Assembly: GCA_012295275.1 (NCBI GenBank)
Contig: CM022676.1
Coordinates: forward strand, 6,953,719-6,967,218
Direction of reading: 5' to 3'
Source: Chrysomallon squamiferum
Taxonomy: Eukaryota; Mollusca; Gastropoda; Neomphalida; Peltospiridae
Length of the DNA stretch: 13,500 nt
Part shown: one piece after another, positions 1-7,825 of the stretch
How the letters are laid out: every line of letters starts with the position of its first letter
How positions within the stretch are numbered: the first letter of the stretch is position 1
Translations under genes and position numbers: made by a program
Notes under the pieces: generated by a model
Seen by the model: only the letters and a program-made list of their open reading frames with translations
What the model was told of the DNA's origin: nothing
Database searches by the model: none

Positions 1-90
1 TTGAACTTTTGATAATCTTCAAAAAATGTGTAATCCAAATAACCGTTTTCAGTACCTTAGTTCAGTAGTTAGGGTCACTGGGCGAGGCTT

Positions 91-102
91 AAATGGCGGC
101 CA
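91..102 (+). promoter_or_regulatory. YY1/TISU-like element (ATGGCGGCC)
   Basis: AAATGGCGGCCA matches the core of the YY1 site and of the TISU element (SAASATGGCGGC), which sits just downstream of the start site in many short-5'UTR housekeeping and mitochondrial-function genes. The ATGGCGGC core is perfect, but the four bases before the ATG do not fit the TISU flank. Binding is inferred from the motif only. Confidence 0.35.
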
Positions 103-200
103 TGTTTCTTGCAAACCACTACCGAAACTGGGGCAAACGACATCGAATAATGGCGAACGGCAAGTACGCGAATTTTTCAATGAAATGCGTCTTTATCTGA
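93..200 (+). other. Upstream ORF (35 codons) starting in the ATGGCGGCC element
   Basis: The ORF opens with ATG GCG GCC ATG at 93 and stops at TGA 198-200, inside the putative first exon. The peptide starts MAAMFLANHYRNWGKR, is basic and has no family I recognise. A second ORF in another frame, 26-253 (75 codons, MCNPNNRF...), overlaps it and also stops before the proposed donor at 263. If transcription starts upstream of these ATGs, both would be uORFs able to lower translation of the main frame. They may equally be chance ORFs in the less AT-rich segment. Confidence 0.25.
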
Positions 201-206
201 GATTTT

Positions 207-216
207 GTTACGTAAC
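207..216. promoter_or_regulatory. Palindromic GTTACGTAAC (PAR-bZIP / NFIL3-type site)
   Basis: This perfect 10-bp palindrome contains TTACGTAA, the consensus half-site pair of PAR-bZIP and NFIL3/E4BP4 factors, also close to C/EBP and CRE-like sites. It lies in the CpG-containing first segment. Only the motif supports it. Confidence 0.25.
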
Positions 217-1075
217 TGCTGTATGTATATATCAAATACAAAATAATAACTGAAGACAACAGGTAATTCAGAATAATATTTAATTAAATGAATACTGTAA
301 ATTTTTATTCTTTATAACTGAATGATACACTTAATGCTTTATTCAGATTGAATTAAATAGTAAATATTTAAAGTAGTAGATAACTAAGATGTTAAACTGA
401 GCACTAGATAATAGATTGAGAGTGAAAGATGAGTATGATTATATGGAAATCTTTCAACTTAAGTTTACCTTTTGTTTGTGAAGGTTTCGCTACAATAGTT
501 TTATTTGAAATTGTTGAGAATCTGTACATTTGTAAAATGTATTATTGGAACTAAATTGAAGTCAGATATCTTTATTGTATTTTATCCAGCATAATTAATG
601 ATATTTTAGCCTTAATATAACATAAGAATACATTTTTGTTAATTATTTCTTGCTATAAAAAATATTGTTGGTTATTGATTTTCAATTCATAATTAAAATA
701 TGAAAGTAGGCTGGTTTTTGTGGGATTACAAAATTAGTTATTATCAGTGACCATATTGCATTATGTCCCTTTGCAGTCTATGCTTTCTTATTAATATATC
801 AAATATTTTGGAATATATATTTATGTCTGTGTGAATATGTATACAAGATACCCTCTGCTACTAACTGATATATAATAGTAAGTTTTCATTCATATATCAT
901 GACAGTAAAACCCCACCAGACCTTTCCCCAAAACACAAATATGTTTTGATCACTGATGATTATTTATATGAAAGTACTGTGAAATACTGTTAAATATTTA
1001 TTTATTAATTCAAGAAAATAGAGTATTTATGATTATTATTATTATTACTGAAATGTTGTTCTGCTTATTTTACTT

Positions 1076-1150
1076 CATCATCTTCTTCTTCTAGTTCTTC
1101 TTCTACTTCTTTCTCTTCTTCTTTTCCTTCTTCTTCTTCTTCTTCTTCTT
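1076..1150 (+). repeat. CTT/TTC-rich pyrimidine microsatellite
   Basis: An imperfect run of CTT units with TCA, CTA and TTT interruptions makes a tract that is almost all pyrimidine on the plus strand (GAA/AAG on the other). Such purine/pyrimidine tracts can be length-polymorphic and form unusual DNA structures. It is intronic here. Confidence 0.8.
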
Positions 1151-1818
1151 ATTATTTATATACTTTGTGCAAAATTATAATCACATTAATTCTGTTGAAC
1201 ATCAAAAATCCTTGTCCACTCTCTATTTCTCCCCTCTCTATTCCATTGTCTTTTCTCTTCACATTTAGTTGCTGGGTACCCATGACCATCCCATTATTTA
1301 AAAAACAAAAAAACAAACAAAAAACCCCAGAATTATTCTGCTATATGTATAAGTTTTACCTGGTGCAGAGATAAATGTCAACTTGTCAGCAAGACAGTAT
1401 CATACTACATGCATGATATTATTTTGACATCTGTTCACTAAACTTAAGCAGAGTTTATCAAATGTTTTATCAATTTTTTTTTTTTTTTTTTTTTTTAATT
1501 AAATGAAGTCATGTGTCATCCACCCACTTACTAATCCAGGAAGGAAGACAAATTTTTACTAAGGGACTAAATGAAAACAAGGAAAATAATTTATAAGGAA
1601 GTCTCACATTTGACATGTTTATTATTTTTCAGCTTAAATTACACTTAATAAAGTAGTTAATATAATTTACATTTATTTATTTATTTATTTATTATACACA
1701 TTTTAATGTTATTAATTCTTTTAATTATTTTTAAAAAAACCCAATAAACTAAGAACTCTGACAAATAGATATGTATCCCTATTAAAATATTTATTTATTT
1801 ATTTATTACTGTTATTTT

Positions 1819-1820
<2 letters not shown>

Positions 1821-1854
<34 letters not shown>
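1821..1854 (+). repeat. Poly-T homopolymer (34 T)
   Basis: Thirty-four uninterrupted T residues follow TTTA repeats. Similar shorter T runs occur at about 1477-1496 and 2072-2095. They could be remnants of retroposon tails on the minus strand, but no element body is recognised beside them. Confidence 0.9.
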
Positions 1855-1855
<1 letters not shown>

Positions 1856-2177
1856 TTTTAACTGTTTTTATGGCTGTCACAGAAATTGGTTAGTTGTGAA
1901 ATTTGCATTTAAAAATAACAAAATAATATTCTTTTGGTGGGTGTAGGTACAAAGGTATGAAAACAAAATAATCTACAGTGTATTCTGTTCATGTATAAAT
2001 GATGAAACACTGATAAAATATTTTTATTGCCATGGTTTATTACTAGCCTAGAAACGGTATAGTGTACTTACTTTTTTTTTTTTTTTTTTTTTTTTAGGTC
2101 AGTTTAGGTTAAGGTTTTAATTTATTTTATTTTTATATTATTTTTCTTTTAAATTTAATTTATTTTTAATCTTTTAT

Positions 2178-2183
<6 letters not shown>

Positions 2184-2235
<52 letters not shown>
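2184..2235 (+). repeat. (ATT)n microsatellite
   Basis: This is an essentially perfect ATT/TTA array of about 52 bp, 110 bp upstream of the exon 2 acceptor. ATT/AAT is the commonest trinucleotide type in this window and recurs near 1030, 4130-4160, 9320-9340, 9461-9472, 10721-10741 and at the window end. Confidence 0.9.
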
Positions 2236-2348
2236 TTATTTTGTTTTACAATTATGAATTTCATTTTTGGATATTTTACTTTCTTACCTATATTTGTAAC
2301 GTGTAATTTACTTAGGTAATAATGTCTTGAATGTTTTTCTATTTTTAG

Positions 2349-2481
2349 AATGAAAGATGAAGCGAGCAGTGTCGCCTGTTACCATAGAAACAGAAGATGG
2401 TGTCACAGAAACGATTGAGATAATTCAGCAGGATGAAAAGAAAATGAGAACAGAAAATGATGAATTGATGATAGATGAAGG
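2349..2481 (+). CDS. GABPA: GABPA exon 2: 5' UTR end, start codon and acidic N-terminus
   Basis: The acceptor ttctatttttag ends at 2348. Coding starts at ATG 2357, with A at -3, and reads [20 protein letters not shown] and on to MIDEG (residues 1-42). This resembles the short acidic leader of vertebrate GABP-alpha before the OST domain. The donor is GG|GTTGGT at 2481/2482, weak by consensus. It is chosen because it leaves two bases (phase 2), which exon 3 requires, and because reading on gives only an intron-like hydrophobic tail. An out-of-frame ATG at 2350 (ATG AAA GAT...) opens a 22-codon ORF ending at TGA 2416-2418 that overlaps the true start and could dampen initiation at 2357. Confidence 0.85.
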
Positions 2482-5400
2482 GTTGGTCACATTCTTACTT
2501 ATCAGTCTCTCCCTTTTTTTTTTTTTTTTTTTATATAAATAACACAAATGAATATTCAAGCAAGAAAATAAAAAGTAATATTATTGTAATTCATGTCAGT
2601 AATGAAAGTTAAAAATAGATAAATTACGAAACCATTTGTACTTTTGATAGATGTAAGGATACATGATCCAGGCAGGTTTATGTGTTTATGTATGTGTGTA
2701 TGTCAGTGTGTGTGCATTTAATGCACGGGTTTCGAATATAGAATAGTAATACAAGTCTAGTAAATCATTTGCCTTCTAGAATTTTCTTTTGATTTTTTTT
2801 TAATTTTTAAAAAAGATTTTGTCATGACTTCAAAATGAACAAGCCATAAAACTTTTTAAATTCAACGAATTGGCATATTATATTACAGAAAAGTGTTAAT
2901 TAAATTATATAGGTAGGTGTCAATAACCGTTTGTGATTTTTTTTTTTAGTTACAAAATGAATTGAGTATCTCTTCAGCTGAATATAGAAAAATTTTATCA
3001 TCAGAAGTAATTAACTGGCATAAATAATGTTTTGTAATGAAAAAAAAAAAGAAACATTCCAACGAGAGCATTTTGTGTAAAGATAACAGTACAAAGGATT
3101 GATTTAAATTTCAGTAATAAAAAAATCCTGTCTGAATGGCATTTTGGGGGAATTTTCTTTTTAAACACTGAAATGCTTTGGATACATTTTTTTTAATTAT
3201 CAGTGTTAATTATCTATTAGTTTTTAATTAGTGTTAATTAAAACAGACAGCTAAAGTTACTGTTTATGAAAGAAGCAAGCATTATCATTGTATATTAAGA
3301 AAGTGCTCATTTCTGTACAAAGTTACAAGTATACTTGATAAATCTATTTATGCTTATATCTTGGCCAAGCAAAATGTATTCATTTATTATTGTGAATTAC
3401 AGTTGCAGAAATTTTTAATAATTTAATTTTTTAATTTTTTTTTATTGCAAATTCAGAATATAAAATCAATGATTTGCTAATTTTCCTGTATATGTAAAAA
3501 TGATTATTTTATTAAGTTACATGTTATTTTCTTTATTAATATGTTGTTTTTATTTATTTTTTTTTTTTTTTTGTAATTTTTTATTTTATATAAATTATGT
3601 ATAGATATACTGTTTGAAAAAAAAAAAAAAAAAAAGAAAAAAAAGATGAACAAAAATGTATTTTTTATTGATTTTTTTAAAGTTATATAATAATTATATT
3701 TTTAATAATAAATGTTATTACAGACAAGCTCAATAAAATCTCTAAATGAGCGCATCTTCTGGTTTTAGGGTCGTGTACGAGGAGGAGGTCATACAGCCAC
3801 AGCAGCCCCCACCGCAGTACCAGAACCTCATAATACAGCACATGGACATAGCAGAGCCCCTGTCCACTCTGAAGAAACTTCTAGAAGTCAGATTGCAGTG
3901 TTGTCTCAGTGACCACTTGTTTTTTCTGCAGGACAGCATTCAGGTAAGTCCAGAGTTATGGTGAAAATTAATATAGATTTCAAATGTTAATAAAAACTGT
4001 TATTGATTTTATTATTTTTTTTGTTGATATAGTGCTATTTAATGTTAGTGTTACTAATTTTTATTATAGATTTTAATGTTATTATTATTATGGATATAAT
4101 TAAATATTATTTTTACAACTGTAGATATTTATTATTATTATTATTTTTTTTTTTTTTATGATTATTATTTTTTTTATTATCATAATTGTTATTATTTATT
4201 ACTAATGATTTTATTATTACTTGTTACAGCAGCTAATGATGAAATATTTTCAAATGATTGTTTAATATTTTCACTTGTATCTTGACAAAAATGAGTTTGG
4301 TTAACATTAAAATGCTCAACGATTTTTGTTACATATTTGGTTGTTCTTATATATATATGAAATCTAATAACAGCTAATATTGAAATATTCTGAAACAACA
4401 GTAAAATATTTTCAATTCTGGCCTGACAAAAACAAGATTTGTGTTGTTAATATATATTTAAATCTAATAACAGCTAATATTGAAATATTTTGAGATGGCA
4501 GTTAAACATTTTCAATTCTGGCCTGACAAAAATAAAATTTGTGTTGTTAATATATATTTAAATCTAATAACAGCTAATATTGAAATATTCTGAGATGACA
4601 GTTAAACATTTTCACTTGTAGCTGGATGAGAACAAGAGTCTGGTAGATCAGTGTGTACAAGGAGATGGGATGGTACAGATCAACTTGGAAGTGAAATCAC
4701 AGCCAGGTCAGTGGAAATTTTAGAATTCAGTCTTTTACACTTCATATAAACATGATAAAAGAATATTATTTAGCCAAGTTTACATCAGTCCATGGCTTAA
4801 AAATAATCCTAAAAATTTTGTTGATGTAAATTACCATTATTTCAAAACTGAAAGATGTTTGACTAATGTCAAACTTACTTTGGGTGCATATGTATACTTC
4901 TAAGAGTTTATTTTATTTCTTCAATTATTATTTTACCTATTAAAAATGAAATAAAACAAAAGAAAAAAATTTAAAAAGGAAATTAATCTGATGATCATGG
5001 TTCAGTTTTTATCTTTGTCTTCACAATTGATGTGGTGTTGCCAAATTGTTGCCGTTTTCTTTCCAATAACAATAAATGTGATTCAGACAGTTTTGTTGGG
5101 TTTCAAATGATAATAAATCTGACTGTTTATCTTTTGTTTCCAAATTTTATTGAATCCGATTGTTTTGTTTTGTTTTGAAAGAAGATTAAAAAAAAAAATG
5201 ACTGTATTTTTTTGTTTTTTTTCCAGTGATAATAAGTCTGATTATTTTTCTTTTGTTTCCAGTGATAATAAATCTGATTCAGTTTTTCTTTTGTTTCAAA
5301 TGATAATAAGTCTGAGTGTTTGTTCTTTTGTTTCCAATGATAATAAATCTGACTTGTGTTGTAGCAGGCGTTCCTGCTAAAATAAACATCCTCGACATCC

Positions 5401-5483
5401 TGAAGACAGCAGAGGAGCTGGAAGAAGAACAAACTTTAGAAGAGGGTAAAGAGATTTTGTTGTTGTTGTTGTTGTTGTTGTTG

Positions 5484-5550
<67 letters not shown>

Positions 5551-7782
5551 CATGGAATAGAAGAAGCAAATCCATCAGGTAAAGTACATGATTATACTAT
5601 ACGAAAAACTGTGTTCTTATCTCTTTGTAAGTTTGGGAATATTTGGCAAATACAAAATTTTAATTGTCCTGTTTGTAAAGGTTTTTTTTAATATTTTAAT
5701 AGAGATGAAAATGTTATTAAATAGTGTCTTTTATGTTGTCTCTCCTACATTTATTTATTTATTTATTTTATTTTATTTTATTTATTATTTTTTTAAAATT
5801 TGTATTGTTTATTCAAACACATGTATTACTAGTCTGATGCAAGTAATTAGTATTATTAACATTTGTTAGTATTAAAACGATATAAGTAATATTTTCATAA
5901 ACATTAGTTATTGCTTCATCAATTTCTTTGACACAAGTAATTTATTTCTTCTTTTCAGTATATGCTATTATTAGAAGGCTATAACTTTTTTTTTAACAAT
6001 TGTTATTGCTTTGTCAGTTTCCCTGACATAAGTAATGTTGCTTTTCAGTATTTGTTAGAGGGATACAAGTAATTAATATTTTTAACATTTCAACTGTGAT
6101 TTCCAGCTAGGACAGTGAATCCTCCAATAACAGCGACAAAGGAAGAACCAGACAATATCACTCGGTGGATTGTTGATCAGAATTTCAGACGAGAACAGGA
6201 ACGGCTGAAAATTCCTTATGGTAATTTTTACTCTTTATAAATCTCTTTGCCCTGACTGTACTAACCTTTACATACACAGTTCACAGGGAATAGATATGCA
6301 ATTCAACTTTCCTTGTGGCATGTTTGTCATTTATGAAACTCTGTGGTATGTGTTGTCCTGTATGTGCAAAGATTCATGGGAACTGATAAATTGGTTTTTT
6401 TCCTTTGTGAGTGATTAACATCAATGAAATTGTCTTTGCCTGTGTTAATGTGTTGGTTTAATGTTTAATAGGTCTCTTTGCTACACTTGATTATTTAAAG
6501 CTATTACATGTAGTTTCCTAATAAAAACTATTTTTTTCTTTGTTCCTTTAAAGTGACATCAATTTATTAAAGATCAAACTAATGTTTTATTATTTAATAT
6601 ATACATATATACAGATCCTTTTCTGTGGACTAAAGTGCAAGTATATTATTTAATTATATCTATATTGTTTATTGTTTTTAGATCCTTTTCTGTGGAGTGA
6701 GGTTCATGTAAAACACTGGATACAGTGGGCTATCAAAGAGTTTGATTTGCAGAATGTAATGATAGATAATTTCTCCATCACTGGCAAACAGCTATGTGAA
6801 CTGACACACCCGGCTTTCATCAAACTCATTCCACACGACCCTGGGGACATCTTCTGGACCCACCTTGAGTTGCTGAGGAAATGTAAATTTGTTGGTAAGT
6901 GAAAGAAATTTCATTGTTTGTTCCGTTAAAAGTTTTTGGAGAAGTCATTGAACTTAAATTATTGGCTGGCAAGATGTGGAGTTTGTTATTGTTTTTGAAC
7001 TATGATTTTTAAAACATATTTTTTTTTTAAATTTAAATATTTTTATAAGATATAATTTTTAATCATTTTATTTGTATAGATAAATAATCAAAGTCTGATT
7101 TTTAATCATTATAATTTCGTTTTTTTTTTTTTTTTTCATTTTTTAACATTATAAATACTAATTAATTACTGTTAAGTAATTAGGCTTAAATACATTTAGA
7201 GAAAGAGAAAATTGACAGTTCTTAAACTGCAATTTTTAACCTTAGGTTTGTTGTAGATAAGTTTGGTTTTTATTCCAAGTTCATGAAATGATATAATATT
7301 CAAGTTTTATGGCTATGTAATTATGCACATATCAAAGATATCAAAATGAAACTGAATATTTTATTTATGGAGGATGTGATCTTGTCATGTAGAGTTCTTA
7401 CCATTTATCTGACATTATGTTAATATAGTTTTAAAATGTGAATGTCATCATTAAATAAAAATGTTCTTCTTTCCTTTTGTAGAAGTTTTAAATACTAGTA
7501 AAAATATTGACGAATTAAAATTCTTATTTCATTTTTGTGGAAGTTCTTATTTTTCAAAAATATTAATAAATTAAAAAGTGATAATCATACTCTGATTTCA
7601 TTGTTGAAGTAGGTTAACAGAAAGAAATTTAGCTCATTAAAAGATGTGTTAAAATAGTGTCTGTGAATTGTGATAGTTGTTTTGTTTTTCTACTTCAGCG
7701 GTTATGCAGCAGCCAACTCCCCAAGCCATTACAACTATAACTGTTTCTACATCTGATACAGAACGTATGTATTGTTGTTTTT

Positions 7783-7825
<43 letters not shown>

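Larger units (their letters stand above)
1..262 (+). other. GABPA: Putative noncoding first exon and promoter-proximal region of GABPA
   Basis: This segment is less AT-rich than the following 2 kb and holds several CpG dinucleotides (around 80-100, 120-175 and 211), as a promoter-proximal exon would. The GABPA start codon lies in a later exon that opens straight after an acceptor AG (2347-2348), so at least one upstream untranslated exon is needed. A CAG|GTAATT donor at 262/263 is the best exon end; GTATGT at 221 is an alternative. The transcription start cannot be read from the sequence and may lie before the window. In vertebrates GABPA shares a bidirectional promoter with a mitochondrial ATP synthase subunit gene; too little upstream DNA is present here to test that. 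Confidence 0.4.
263..2348 (+). other. GABPA: Intron 1 (no gene seen)
   Basis: This AT-rich stretch runs between the proposed first exon (donor GTAATT at 263) and the exon with the start codon (acceptor ttctatttttag at 2337-2348). No convincing coding exon is visible on either strand; the small ORF at 1165-1374 lies in low-complexity DNA and has no recognisable domain. It holds a CTT-rich pyrimidine tract, TTTA repeats near 1672-1693 and 1788-1806, poly-T runs and a long ATT repeat just before exon 2. Confidence 0.45.

Noticed and set aside
1165-1374. Plus-strand ORF of 69 codons in intron 1
   Set aside because: Low-complexity, hydrophobic and Pro/Ser-rich by chance, next to a CTT repeat; no domain and no splice consistency with GABPA.
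3551-3645. Poly-T/poly-A pair as a retroposon with terminal tails
   Set aside because: No element body or target-site duplication between the tracts; homopolymers are common throughout the window.
3714-3723. Acceptor ttattacag upstream of exon 3
   Set aside because: It would bring an in-frame TAA (3743-3745) into the coding sequence.
3742-3939. Minus-strand ORF opposite exon 3
   Set aside because: Shadow of the exon 3 coding frame.
5279-5575. Minus-strand ORF with a long poly-Gln run
   Set aside because: It is the reverse complement of the TTG microsatellite and the exon 5 region; no start context, splice logic or domain supports it.
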